The notes below the pieces were generated by a model. That model was not told where the DNA came from and made no database searches. It saw only the letters and a list, made by a program, of their open reading frames with translations. Below are positions 26,724 to 39,479 of a stretch of DNA of 64,000 bases, in pieces. Source of the DNA: CAMPJU01 sp036675265 (GTDB taxonomy: Bacteria > Pseudomonadota > Gammaproteobacteria > Xanthomonadales > Xanthomonadaceae); the NCBI GenBank assembly GCA_036675265.1, contig JAKFFJ010000088.1, forward strand, positions 1 to 64,000, in the 5' to 3' direction. Positions within the stretch are counted from its first letter, which is position 1; each line of letters opens with the position of its first letter. The position numbers and the translations under genes were made by a program.

Positions 26724-28097
26724 TTGAACGAACCGGTCTCCCCCCACGACGACAGCATCGCCCGCCTGGATGCGCTGGCCGGCACCGCCGGGCGCCTGCT
26801 GGCGATGGCGCGCGCGGCCGGCGCGGACCAGGCCGAAGTCTCCTGTTCCGAGGAACGCGGCCTGAACGCGAGCGTGCGCATGGGCGCCGTCGAGACCGTC
26901 GAGTCGACCCGCGACCGCGGGATCGCGGTGACGGTCTACTTCGGGCAGCGCCGCGGCAGCGCCAGCACGGCGGACCTGCGCGAGGAGAGCCTGCAGGCCA
27001 CCGTCGACCAGGCCTGCGCCATCGCGCGCCACACCGAGTCGGACCCTGCGGCGGGGCTGGCGGACGCCGAGCGGATGGCGCGCCCGCAACTGGACGGACA
27101 CTTTCCCGAGTTCGACGCGTGGCACCCCTGGGAGGTCGATGCGGACCGCGCGATCGACCTCGCGCTGGCCTGCGAGCAGGCCGGCCGCGACGCCGACCCG
27201 CGCATCGGCAATTCGGACGGCGCCTCGGTGGGCAGCAGCGCCAGCTTCGGCGTGTACGCGAATTCGCACGGGTTCATCGGCCGCGAGCGCAGCACCCAGC
27301 ACACGATCGGCTGCGCGCTGATCGCGGGCGAGGGCGCCGCGATGCAGCGCGACGGCTGGTACTCCACCGCCCTGTCGGCCACCGACCTCGAGCCCGTGGC
27401 TGCCATCGGCCGGCGGGCCGCCGAACGCGCGGCCGCGCGCCTCGGGCCCCGTTCGCTGGCGACCTGCGAATTGCCGGTGCTGTTCGCGCCCGACGTCGCG
27501 CGCTCGCTGGTCGGGCACCTGCTGGGCGCGGTCAGCGGCGGCGCGCTGTACCGCAAGGCCAGCTTCCTGCTCGACAGTGCCGGCACGCAGCTGTTCCCGG
27601 ACTGGTTCTCGATCCGGGAAGACCCGTTCATGGCCCGCGGATTCCGCTCGGCGGCGTTCGACGCCGAAGGCGTGGCCACCTTCGCGTCCCCGCTGGTCGA
27701 GCGCGGCGTCCTGCAGCGCTACATGCTGGGCAGTTATTCGGCGCGCAAGCTCGGGCTGGACACCACGGCCAATGCAGGCGGGGCGCACAACCTGCTGGTC
27801 GCCGCCAACGCGGGCGACCGCGACGCGATCCTGGGCGGCCTGCCACGCGCGCTGCTGGTGACCGAACTGATGGGGCAGGGCGTGAACCCGGTCACGGGCG
27901 ACTATTCGCGCGGCGCCGCGGGGTTCCTGGTGGAACGCGGCGCCATCTCGCATGCCGTCGACGCCATCACGATCGCGGGCAACCTGCGCGCGATGTTCGC
28001 GGGCATCGAGGCCGTCGGCAGCGATGTCGACCCGCGTTCCCACGTCCGCTGCGGTTCGATCCTCGTCGGCCGGATGACGGTGGCGGGCGGCGCATGA
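26724..28097 (+). CDS. pmbA: Metalloprotease PmbA/TldE
   Basis: A 457-residue TldE partner of TldD; this subunit lacks the zinc HExxxH itself. It has QAEVSCSEERGLNASVRMG, TVYFGQRRGSASTADL, CEQAGRDADPRIGNSDGAS, the long glycine-rich barrel, and C-terminal GDYSRGAAGFLVERGAISHAVDAITIAGNL. The start is TTG 26724, supported by AAAGGA seven bases upstream; this means the two divergent genes yjgA and pmbA nearly abut. Confidence 0.94.
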   Translation: MNEPVSPHDDSIARLDALAGTAGRLLAMARAAGADQAEVSCSEERGLNASVRMGAVETVESTRDRGIAVTVYFGQRRGSASTADLREESLQATVDQACAIARHTESDPAAGLADAERMARPQLDGHFPEFDAWHPWEVDADRAIDLALACEQAGRDADPRIGNSDGASVGSSASFGVYANSHGFIGRERSTQHTIGCALIAGEGAAMQRDGWYSTALSATDLEPVAAIGRRAAERAAARLGPRSLATCELPVLFAPDVARSLVGHLLGAVSGGALYRKASFLLDSAGTQLFPDWFSIREDPFMARGFRSAAFDAEGVATFASPLVERGVLQRYMLGSYSARKLGLDTTANAGGAHNLLVAANAGDRDAILGGLPRALLVTELMGQGVNPVTGDYSRGAAGFLVERGAISHAVDAITIAGNLRAMFAGIEAVGSDVDPRSHVRCGSILVGRMTVAGGA

Positions 28098-28175
28098 GCC
28101 CGGCTTGACTCGGCCCGGGCCCGGGCGGAGAGTGCGGGTCGACGCCGCCTTGGCGTCGCGTGAGGGGAGTCACGA

Positions 28176-28592
28176 ATGAACGAGTACAACCCGGCCCCGG
28201 CCAGCATGGACGGCGGCATTTCCGCGGAAGAGCGCCAGTGGGCGATGTTCGCGCACCTGTCCGCGCTCCTGGGCGCGGTCGTGACCGCTGGCTGGGCCGG
28301 CAGCATCGGCTGCTTCATCGGCCCGCTGGTCATCTGGCTGATGAAGAAGGACACGATGCCATTCGTCGACGACCAGGGGAAGGAAGCGTTGAACTTCAAC
28401 ATCACGGTGGCCATCGCCTTCTTCGTGCTGTTCCTGATGACCCTGTTCACGCTGGGCATCGGCATCATCCTGACCGGCCCGCTGTTCGTGATCGTGGGCA
28501 TCGCCTGGCTGGTGCTGACGGTCATCGCCGGCATCAAGGCGAACCAGGGCGAGCGTTACCGCTACCCGCTGACCTTGCGCCTGGTGAAGTGA
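28176..28592 (+). CDS. DUF4870 family small membrane protein
   Basis: A 138-residue protein with a short soluble N-terminus (EERQWAMFAHLSALLG) and two to four hydrophobic helices. The family motif is KKDTMPFVDDQGKEALNFNIT, followed by a long second hydrophobic region. Function unknown; the family resembles small Tic20-like membrane proteins. The start at 28176 is preceded by GAGGGGAGTC. It converges on the M48 protease with one base between the stops. Confidence 0.85.
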   Translation: MNEYNPAPASMDGGISAEERQWAMFAHLSALLGAVVTAGWAGSIGCFIGPLVIWLMKKDTMPFVDDQGKEALNFNITVAIAFFVLFLMTLFTLGIGIILTGPLFVIVGIAWLVLTVIAGIKANQGERYRYPLTLRLVK

Positions 28593-28593
28593 C

Positions 28594-29955
28594 CTAGCGC
28601 GACAGGTAGGGTTCGAGGTCCCCGTACCCGCGCTGGTCGATCCGGTCGAGCCGGTCGCCCAGCGCGGGATGCGTGCTGTAGAGCTGCGCGAGGCCGCCCC
28701 CGGCGCCGCCGACGGCACCCATCTTCTGCAGCACCGCGTACAGCGACAGCGGGTTCATGCCCGATCGCGCGAGCACCAGCTGCGCGTACGTGTCCGCGCG
28801 GTATTCGGCCTCGCGGTCGAGTCGCGTCATCAGCACCGCCGCGCCGTGGCGCTCCACGAAGTCGCGCGCGAGCGTCTCGCCGATGCTCCCGCCCGCCGGC
28901 ACCCGGCTGCTGGCCAGCCCCTGCAGCGACCCGGTGAGTTCCTGCTTGCGCACGACTTCGTAGTGGTCGCGCTGCACGACATGGCCGATCTCGTGGCCGA
29001 GCACCGCCGCCAGTTCCGCATCGCTGTCCAGCAATGCATACAGGCCGCGGGTCACCAGCACGTAGCCGCCCGGCGCCGCGAACGCGTTGATCTCGGGGCT
29101 GTCGATCACGCCGAACGTCCAGGGCAGGTCGGGGCGCGACGTGTTGGACGCCAGCCAGCGACCGACCGTGTTCACCCGGTGCTGCGCCGCGTCGTCGTCC
29201 CACAGGGGCCGCGCGCCGAGCAGCCGGCCGGTGACCATCGGGCCGAGCTCCAGCTCGGCCTGCGCGAGTTCCTCGCCGGACCTGGGCACGACCTTCCCGG
29301 CCACTTCCAGCGCCGACGCGACCTCGCTGCCGACGCCGAGGTTGCCGAGCAGTCCCTTTGCGAAGCCGCCGAACGCCCCCGCGCGTGCCTTCTTCTTCGG
29401 AGCCGCCCGCGCCGGCGCCGCCGCGACGGCCGCCTCGTAATCCGAAGGGCGCGCCTCCCCGGCCCACGCGATCCGGGTCGCATCCAGTCCCTGTCCGGCG
29501 GCCCAAGCGACGGCGTCGTCCCTGGCAACGCGATTTGCCTGCATGGCCTGCAGCTGGGCTTCGTCGTGGCCAGCGCCGCGCAGCTCGCTTTCCTCGATGC
29601 CGCGCACGCCTGCCGTCTCGCTGACGCGGCCCCGGCCGGACTGTGCGGTCAGCAGCACCCGCAGGGTGTCGGATTCCTTGACGCCGCCCTGCGCCAGCCG
29701 GATCTCGTTCACGCGCACGAAGCCCGCCTTGCCGGCGGCGTCGGGTTCGAGCCGGTACCAGAGGCCTGCCTGCGAGGCGACGGAGACCCTGGCGTCCTTC
29801 TGGAGCGTCGCGACCTTGGCCGACCCGAAGTCCGGCGCGGCGTAGACCGTCGCGGTCGCCTTGTGCACGACGGCGGGCAGTCCGGCGGCCGCGGCGATGC
29901 CGGCCAGTCCGGCGGCGAGGATGGCGACGAGGCATCGGGTCGGGAAAGCGCGCAT
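28594..29955 (-). CDS. Secreted M48 family metalloprotease with SH3-like domain
   Basis: A 453-residue periplasmic zinc protease. Signal peptide about 1-23, then a bacterial SH3-like domain (about 30-90, VVHKATATVYAAPDFGSAK and GLWYRLEP). The M48 domain has HEIGH (321-325) and the distal Glu in YRADTYAQLV, followed by the TxHPxxxxR element STHPALGDRLDRID. It could process or survey envelope proteins (BepA/LoiP-like family); exact role unknown. The start at 29955 has AGGAG upstream. It lies 14 bases after the CHASE2 gene, probably co-transcribed. Confidence 0.9.
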   Translation of the reverse strand: MRAFPTRCLVAILAAGLAGIAAAAGLPAVVHKATATVYAAPDFGSAKVATLQKDARVSVASQAGLWYRLEPDAAGKAGFVRVNEIRLAQGGVKESDTLRVLLTAQSGRGRVSETAGVRGIEESELRGAGHDEAQLQAMQANRVARDDAVAWAAGQGLDATRIAWAGEARPSDYEAAVAAAPARAAPKKKARAGAFGGFAKGLLGNLGVGSEVASALEVAGKVVPRSGEELAQAELELGPMVTGRLLGARPLWDDDAAQHRVNTVGRWLASNTSRPDLPWTFGVIDSPEINAFAAPGGYVLVTRGLYALLDSDAELAAVLGHEIGHVVQRDHYEVVRKQELTGSLQGLASSRVPAGGSIGETLARDFVERHGAAVLMTRLDREAEYRADTYAQLVLARSGMNPLSLYAVLQKMGAVGGAGGGLAQLYSTHPALGDRLDRIDQRGYGDLEPYLSR

Positions 29956-29969
29956 GGTCTGTCTCCTGG

Positions 29970-31793
29970 TCACACGTCTTCAAACGCATTCTGCGCCCGG
30001 AGGGGCCGTTCATGCGGGGCGCGCAACACCTCGCCCAGGGCCTCGCAGACCCGGATGCGCGCCGTGGTCACGCATTCAGTTTCTTCGTCGTCGTCCGCGA
30101 CCCGCGCGACCACGCAGGCGACCCGCACGCTGCCGTCATCGGGCAGCAGTTCCTCGTGTCCCGCCAGTCGCGCGTGCAGCGCGTCGAGCTCGCGCCGCGC
30201 CGCGGCCACCACCGCGTCGCGGTCGGTGCCGCCCCACAGCAGCACCGTGACGTCGACCATCGAATCCCAGAACCAGCTGTCGTACTCGACCACGCAATCC
30301 ATCGCGACGGCCTCCGTCCCGCGGTACAGGAAGCGGCGCAGGCGGCGCCGGAACTCGCGCAGCCGTGTCTCCAGCGATTTCCGGTCCAGCCCGCGGTCGG
30401 GCACGAAGCGCACCCGCGCGAGCGCCACCCATGGATGCCGCTCCGGGTCGAAGCCCGGGCGGTAGTCGTCGTTGCCGATCGCGTAGCGCCGCTGCGTCGC
30501 CGCGTACACGCGGCACGCGCCGAAACACAGCGCGACGAAGCCCATCGCGGCGAAGATGTCGAAGAACACCCCGAAGGCGCTGAGCCCGACGAACGCGAGG
30601 AACATCAGGGCGAGGTTCGCGGCGACGAACAGCGAATCGAGTTCCCAGGCCGGCTCGCCTCGGAAGAACGCCAGGCCGGTCAGCGCCACCAGCAGGGCGG
30701 CCAGCAGGTACTTCACCCAGGCCGGCGGCATCCAGATGGTGCGGTTGGCCAGCAGGGCCTCGGTGGCTTCGGCGTGCACCTCGACACCCGCCATCGTCGG
30801 GTCGACCGGCGTGGGCTTGGCATCGTTGAGCCCGGCCGCCGTGTAGCCGACCAGGACCGTCCGGTCGCGCAGGTCCACCGGCCAGGCGTCGGCGTCGCCG
30901 CAGACGTGCCGGCCCTCCAGCAGGTTGGCGGCGCTCGTGCCCGGCAGGCGCGTGCGGGTGCGCCAGTCGATCCGGATCGTGTCGGGATACGACGCGAGCT
31001 TCGCCGGATCGGGTCCGGCGGCCAGCCGCAACGCGAGCGACGGGAGCGCCCAGTCGCCGACCTGCTCGCGCAACGGCACGTCGCGCAGGACGCCGTCGAC
31101 GTTGCGGGTCACGTTGAGCAACGCGGCGTTGTGCTGCATCGCGCGTCCATAGGGGAACAGCAGGGCGACCTTCGGATCGCGCCGCGGCTCGGCGACCAGC
31201 GGGAACGCGAACGGCACCTCCGAGATGCGGTTCGCTGCGTCCGCGTCGTAATCCTCGTGCAGCCGGGTCGCGCCGAATACGAAACGGCCCTGGCCGCCTT
31301 CGGCCATCTGCTCGAGCACCAGGTCGGACAAGGGGTCGGCGGCCGAGGGATCGGTGAACTGGATGTCGAAGCCGACCGCGCGCACGCCTTCCCGGTCGAG
31401 CGCGTCCAGCAGGTCGGCATGGCGCTGCCGGCTCCAGGGCCAACCGCCTTCGCCGCGCATGAGGTAGTGGTTGATCGAGCACTCGTCGATCTCCACCACC
31501 GCCACCCGCCGCGACGGCACCGGCTCCCACGGCCGCCACTGGATGACGGTGTCGAAGATCGCGTCCTCGGCCGCCGCCAGTTGCCGGTCGTGCGTCCAGT
31601 CCCAGGCCAGCCACGAAAGCGCGACGACGGCGAGCAGCGGATAGAACGCGAACCCCAGGCGCAGGGCGATCCGCGCGTTGGGCCGGCGGTAGCTGCGCTC
31701 GATGCGCTCCCAGCGGACGATGAACCCCTGGCCGAGCCGGGCGAGCCCGGCCTCGAACGACGAGAGCAGTCGGTGCGTCCACCGCTTGAGCAT
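29970..31793 (-). CDS. CHASE2-domain membrane protein with an unassigned C-terminal domain
   Basis: A 607-residue protein. One N-terminal membrane helix (about 43-65), an extracytoplasmic CHASE2 sensor domain (about 70-350, with VAVVEIDECSI, GGWPWSRQRHADLLDAL, GFDIQFTDPSAADPLSD and VLVGYTAAGLNDAKPTP), then three or so helices (about 360-445). CHASE2 proteins normally end in a histidine kinase, GGDEF/EAL, cyclase or protein kinase. Here the C-terminal 160 residues (RPGFDPERHPWVALARVRF onward) match none of these. Start supported by AGGGGAA upstream. It precedes the M48 gene and follows ispA. Confidence 0.88.
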   Translation of the reverse strand: MLKRWTHRLLSSFEAGLARLGQGFIVRWERIERSYRRPNARIALRLGFAFYPLLAVVALSWLAWDWTHDRQLAAAEDAIFDTVIQWRPWEPVPSRRVAVVEIDECSINHYLMRGEGGWPWSRQRHADLLDALDREGVRAVGFDIQFTDPSAADPLSDLVLEQMAEGGQGRFVFGATRLHEDYDADAANRISEVPFAFPLVAEPRRDPKVALLFPYGRAMQHNAALLNVTRNVDGVLRDVPLREQVGDWALPSLALRLAAGPDPAKLASYPDTIRIDWRTRTRLPGTSAANLLEGRHVCGDADAWPVDLRDRTVLVGYTAAGLNDAKPTPVDPTMAGVEVHAEATEALLANRTIWMPPAWVKYLLAALLVALTGLAFFRGEPAWELDSLFVAANLALMFLAFVGLSAFGVFFDIFAAMGFVALCFGACRVYAATQRRYAIGNDDYRPGFDPERHPWVALARVRFVPDRGLDRKSLETRLREFRRRLRRFLYRGTEAVAMDCVVEYDSWFWDSMVDVTVLLWGGTDRDAVVAAARRELDALHARLAGHEELLPDDGSVRVACVVARVADDDEETECVTTARIRVCEALGEVLRAPHERPLRAQNAFEDV

Positions 31794-31820
31794 TCCGTTC
31801 CCCTGGTGGTGCGGCCCGGG

Positions 31821-32705
31821 CTAGTGCGTGCGCTCCACCGCCTTGCGGCCCAGCAACGAGAGCGCGGAGGCGCGCGCGCCGAACGGCGCCAGTGCCGCGT
31901 CCATGGTGCCTGACAGCGCCGCCAGCCGCGCGCGCGTGCCTTCGATGCCGAGCAGGGCGGGGAAGGTCGCCTTCGCCTGCGCGACGTCCTTGCCCGCTGT
32001 CTTGCCGAGCGTCGCGCTGTCGCCCTCGATGTCGAGCAGGTCGTCGCGCACCTGGAACGCGAGGCCCAGTGCATCTGCAAATGTGTCCAGGCGCGCGTGC
32101 GCCTGCGCGTCGGCGCCGGCGGCCAGGGCCCCGAGCCGCACCGCCGCGCGGAGCAGTGCACCGGTCTTCAGCGCGTGCAGCCGCTGCAGCGCGCCGATGT
32201 CGATGGCGCCCGCGCGACCGGTCGCATCGATGTCCAGCGCCTGCCCGCCGCACATGCCGCGCACGCCCGCCGCGCCCGCCAGTTCCCGCAGCATGGCCAC
32301 GCGCACGGCATCCGGGACCGCGGCGCCCGCCAGCACCTCGAAGGCCAGCGACTGCAACGCGTCGCCGGCCAGGATCGCGGTCGCCTCGCCAAAGGCCACG
32401 TGCACCGTCGGCTTGCCGCGGCGCAGCGCGTCGTCGTCCATCGACGGCAGGTCGTCGTGCGCAAGCGAGTACGCGTGGACGAGCTCCACCGCCACCGCGG
32501 GCGCGTCCAGCGCCGTTTCGGAAGCCCCCAGCGCGGTGCCCGTCGCGTAGACGAGCAGCGGGCGCATGCGCTTGCCGCCATCGAGCGCGGCGTGGCGCAT
32601 CGCGGCGTGGAGGTTGCGTGGCGCCTCGGTCGCGTGGGGCAGGGCGGTCGCGATCGCGGCGTCCACCCGCGCGCGCCACGCGCCGAACGGGTCGGCGTCA
32701 GGCAT
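31821..32705 (-). CDS. ispA: Farnesyl diphosphate synthase (polyprenyl synthetase)
   Basis: A 294-residue trans-prenyltransferase that condenses IPP with DMAPP/GPP to FPP. It has GGKRMRPLLVYATG, the first Asp-rich motif DDLPSMDDDALRRGKP, the second DDLLDIEGD, and GKTAGKDVAQAKATFPALLG. The start at 32705 overlaps the xseB end by 8 bases. The order xseB-ispA is conserved. dxs, often next, is absent; the CHASE2 gene lies there instead. Confidence 0.94.
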   Translation of the reverse strand: MPDADPFGAWRARVDAAIATALPHATEAPRNLHAAMRHAALDGGKRMRPLLVYATGTALGASETALDAPAVAVELVHAYSLAHDDLPSMDDDALRRGKPTVHVAFGEATAILAGDALQSLAFEVLAGAAVPDAVRVAMLRELAGAAGVRGMCGGQALDIDATGRAGAIDIGALQRLHALKTGALLRAAVRLGALAAGADAQAHARLDTFADALGLAFQVRDDLLDIEGDSATLGKTAGKDVAQAKATFPALLGIEGTRARLAALSGTMDAALAPFGARASALSLLGRKAVERTH

Positions 32706-32973
32706 CGGGTGCGACGGGCGGCTCGAACGGTTCGGAACGGTCGGGCCGGTCCGGATCGCCGAGCAGGCGCACGCGCAGTTCGGCCTGTTCGAGCGCGGTC
32801 TGGCAGCGCCGGTACAGGCCGACGCCACGCTCGTAGGCGGCCAGCGATTCCTCGAGGGTCATGTCGCCCTGTTCCATCTTGCCGACGAGCTGCTCGAGCT
32901 GGTCGAGCGACGCCTCGAAATCGGCGACGGGCGACGCGCTGGCAGGAGGGTCGGCGGCGGGCTTGCGCGGCAT
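32698..32973 (-). CDS. xseB: Exodeoxyribonuclease VII small subunit
   Basis: A 91-residue protein with the standard XseB core VADFEASLDQLEQLVGKMEQ then GDMTLEESLAAYERGVGLYRRC. The N- and C-terminal tails are Pro/Asp-rich. The partner XseA is not in this window. It precedes ispA with overlap and follows tilS by 18 bases. Confidence 0.93.
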   Translation of the reverse strand: MPRKPAADPPASASPVADFEASLDQLEQLVGKMEQGDMTLEESLAAYERGVGLYRRCQTALEQAELRVRLLGDPDRPDRSEPFEPPVAPDA

Positions 32974-32991
32974 GCCGGAAGTGTAAGCGGG

Positions 32992-34281
32992 CTACGGGGA
33001 CCAGGCCAGTTGGGTGCCGCGGGCGCGCAGCCAGGCATCGAAGGCGGCGGAGCGGATCCGGTCGCCCGCGGCCAGCACCGCGCCGTCGCCGTCGACGAGC
33101 AACGGCATGGCCGCGCGCAGCCATGGCGGCACGCCGAGGTCCTGGAACACGTGCTTGAGCGCATGCGAATGCGTGCGCCCCGGGAGCGCGATGCGTTCCC
33201 CGCCCGCGCGCGCCCGGACCGCCAGGGTCGACGCGAACGCCACGGCCGGATCCAGGCGCAAGGTGCCGCCCCCCGGCAACGAAAGCGGCGCATGGCCGTC
33301 CCAATGCGTGGTCCAGCCGGGCGGGAGCGGCGCGACCGGCCTGCCGGCGTGCAGCCCGTCGCGCCAGGCGCGGACTTCGGCGCCTTGCCACGCGTAACAG
33401 GCGCTGGCATCGGCCGGCGCCGGCAGCAGGTCGGATTCGATGCGTGCCACCCCGCCCGCCGGGAGCGCGGGCAGGCCGAGCGCGGCGATCCAGCGACGCA
33501 GGACGCGGGCGCGTCGCTCGCGCGGCACCAGCGCCAGCGCCGGGCGGGACAACACGGCCGGATCGTCGGTGGACACCCGCGCCAGGCCGTCCGCGTCGCC
33601 GGGGACGAGCAGCGCCGCCGCCCCGGCCGACAGGGTCGCGCTCCTGGCCAGCGCCGCGTCGGCTTCGGGCCAGCGCTCGCGGAGCAGCGGCAGGACGCGC
33701 GCGCGCAGGAAATTGCGGTCGAGCGCGGTGTCGACGTTGGACGGATCCTCGATCCAGTGCAGGCGGTGCGCGCGTGCATGGCCGAGCAGGACACTGCGCG
33801 GCACCGCCAGCAGCGGCCGCCACAGCGTGCCGCGCCCGCAGGGACGCAGCACCGGGATCGCCGCCAACCCCTCGGGCCCGGAGCCACGCAACGCGCGCAG
33901 CAGGAAGGTTTCAGCCTGGTCGTCGCGGTGGTGGGCGAGCGCCATCGCCTCGCCCCCGGCCAGCACGTCGGCGTACGCCGCATGGCGCGCGGCGCGGGCC
34001 GAGGCTTCGGGCCCGCTGCCGCGCTGCACGTCGACGCGCACGACCTGCAGCGGGACCTCGAGCGCGCCGCAGGCGGCGCTGCAATGCGACGCCCAGGCAT
34101 CGGCTTGTCGATGCAGCCCATGGTGCACGTGCACCGCACGCAATCCCCGCTCGCGCACGCCGGGGTCCGAAGCGAGGGCGTGCAGCAGCACGGTCGAATC
34201 GAGCCCGCCGCTGAACCCCACGCACACCGGGCCCCGGGGCGCATCGCGCAGGGCGTCGGCAAGGGTCTGCTGCGCGGGCAT
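32992..34281 (-). CDS. tilS: tRNA(Ile)-lysidine synthetase
   Basis: A 429-residue N-type ATP pyrophosphatase that converts C34 of the minor tRNA-Ile to lysidine. PP-loop SGGLDS is at residues 24-29; then AVHVHHGLHRQADAW, ALAHHRDDQAETFLLRALRGSG, WIEDPSNVDTALDRNFLR; the C-terminal TilS domain has LPGRTHSHALKHVFQDLGVPPW. The start at 34281 was chosen over 34317 because the latter adds a Pro/Arg leader. It follows accA with 7 bases between. Confidence 0.94.
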   Translation of the reverse strand: MPAQQTLADALRDAPRGPVCVGFSGGLDSTVLLHALASDPGVRERGLRAVHVHHGLHRQADAWASHCSAACGALEVPLQVVRVDVQRGSGPEASARAARHAAYADVLAGGEAMALAHHRDDQAETFLLRALRGSGPEGLAAIPVLRPCGRGTLWRPLLAVPRSVLLGHARAHRLHWIEDPSNVDTALDRNFLRARVLPLLRERWPEADAALARSATLSAGAAALLVPGDADGLARVSTDDPAVLSRPALALVPRERRARVLRRWIAALGLPALPAGGVARIESDLLPAPADASACYAWQGAEVRAWRDGLHAGRPVAPLPPGWTTHWDGHAPLSLPGGGTLRLDPAVAFASTLAVRARAGGERIALPGRTHSHALKHVFQDLGVPPWLRAAMPLLVDGDGAVLAAGDRIRSAAFDAWLRARGTQLAWSP

Positions 34282-34288
34282 GGCCGGC

Positions 34289-35257
34289 TCAGGCCGTCGG
34301 CGCGGCCTCGTAGGCACCGTACGAACGCAGGCGCTGGTAACGGCGCTCGAGCAGTTCGTCCACCGGCAGCGCCTGCAACTGGTCGAGCTCGTTGAGCAGC
34401 ACGGCCTTCAGGCGCTTCGCCATCTGGCTCGGGTTGCGGTGCGCGCCGCCGATCGGCTCGCGCACCACCTTGTCCACCAGGCCCAGGTCGCGCAGGCGCC
34501 TGGCGGTCAGGCCCAGCTGCTCGGCCGCGTCCTTGGCCTTGTCGGCCGACTTCCACAGGATCGAGGCGCAGCCTTCCGGCGAGATCACCGAGTAGGTGCT
34601 GTACTCGAGCATGACCGTGCGGTCGCCGACGCCGATCGCCAGCGCGCCGCCGGACCCGCCTTCGCCGATCACGGTGCACAGGATCGGCACGCGCAGCCCG
34701 GCCATCTCCATCAGGTTGCGGGCGATCGCCTCGGACTGGCCGCGCTCCTCCGCGCCGACGCCGGGGTAGGCGCCGGGGGTGTCGATGAAGGTCAGGACCG
34801 GCAGGCCGAAGCGCTCGGCGAGCTTCATCAGCCGCAATGCCTTGCGGTAGCCCTCCGGCCGGGGCATGCCGAAGTTGCGCCGGATCTTCGCCTTGGTGTC
34901 GCGCCCCTTCTGGTGGCCCATGACCACCACGCTGCGACCGTCGATGCGCGCCAGGCCGCCAACGATGGCCGGGTCGTCCGAGAACGCCCGGTCGCCCGCC
35001 AGTTCCTGGAACTCCTCGCACATCACCCGCAGGTAGTCGTTGGTGTACGGCCGCGCGGGGTGGCGTGCCAGCTGCGACACCTGCCAGGAGCTGAGGTCGC
35101 GGAAGATGTGCGCGGTGCGCTGGCGCAGCTTGCCCTGCAGCGTGTGGATCTCGGCATCGATGTTGACCGCCGGGCCATGGCTGGCATGGCGCAGTTCCTG
35201 GATCTTGGCCTCCAGGTCGGCGATCGGCTGCTCGAAATCGAGGTAGTTCGGGTTCAT
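34289..35257 (-). CDS. accA: Acetyl-CoA carboxylase carboxyltransferase alpha subunit
   Basis: A 322-residue subunit, with AccD forming the carboxyltransferase that makes malonyl-CoA. N-terminal NPNYLDFEQPIADLEAKIQE; core GRSVVVMGHQKGRDTKAKI, NFGMPRPEGYRKALRLM, TFIDTPGAYPGVGAEERGQ, VIGEGGSGGALAIGVGD, and SVISPEGCASILWK. The start at 35257 (MNPNYLD) is as in Xanthomonas. It lies 63 bases after dnaE. Confidence 0.96.
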   Translation of the reverse strand: MNPNYLDFEQPIADLEAKIQELRHASHGPAVNIDAEIHTLQGKLRQRTAHIFRDLSSWQVSQLARHPARPYTNDYLRVMCEEFQELAGDRAFSDDPAIVGGLARIDGRSVVVMGHQKGRDTKAKIRRNFGMPRPEGYRKALRLMKLAERFGLPVLTFIDTPGAYPGVGAEERGQSEAIARNLMEMAGLRVPILCTVIGEGGSGGALAIGVGDRTVMLEYSTYSVISPEGCASILWKSADKAKDAAEQLGLTARRLRDLGLVDKVVREPIGGAHRNPSQMAKRLKAVLLNELDQLQALPVDELLERRYQRLRSYGAYEAAPTA

Positions 35258-35320
35258 CCGCACAGTCTAGCGGACGGCGCATCCCGCCCGCGGACGCCCG
35301 GCGCCGCGCTGGGCACGGTG

Positions 35321-38832
<3,512 letters not shown>

Positions 38833-38833
<1 letters not shown>

Positions 38834-39471
38834 CAGGCTTCCGCGGCCGCGGGCACGGTGGCGTCTTCCATGGCGAAGTCCAGCGCGAACTGGCGGTCGC
38901 GCACCGGCGCGAAGCTGCGGCGATGCACCGGGCAGGGGCCGTGCTGCTCGAGCGCGGCACGGTGCGCGGGCGTGGCGTAGCCCTTGTGCTCGGCGAACCC
39001 GTACACCGGCCAGCGTTCGTGCAGTTCGAGCATGTGGCGGTCGCGGCTCACCTTCGCCAGGATCGAGGCCGCCATGATCGTGCGGTCGCGCGCATCGCCG
39101 CCGATCCAGGTTTCCGCGGGGCAGCACAGGCCCGGCGGCATCGCGTTGCCGTCGATGCGCGCCAGTTCGGCGACGTGGCGAACGCCTTCCAGCGCGCGGC
39201 GCATGCCCGCCATGGTGGCGTGGAAGATGTTGATGCGGTCGATCTCGTCGACCTCCACGAACACGACGTGCCAGGCCAGCGCGCGTTCGACGATGCGCGC
39301 GTAGAGGAATTCGCGGCGCGACGCGCACAGCTGCTTGGAGTCGGCCAGCCCGTTGATGCGCGGGCGCCCGGGGTCGAACACCACGGCGGCGACCACGACG
39401 GGTCCGGCCAGCGGGCCGCGGCCGGCCTCGTCGATGCCGGCGATGCGCGGCGCCGCCGGAACCCCTGGCAT
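38833..39471 (-). CDS. rnhB: Ribonuclease HII
   Basis: A 212-residue enzyme that nicks at ribonucleotides in DNA. It has GIDEAGRGPLAGPVVVAAVV, DSKQLCASRRE, IMAASILAKVSRDRHM and HKGYATPAHRAAL. ATG 39471 with GGTGAG upstream is preferred; GTG 39483, which overlaps the lpxB stop (GTGA), is a possible alternative adding four residues. The order lpxB-rnhB-dnaE is standard. Confidence 0.95.
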
Positions 39472-39479
39472 GCGCGCGC

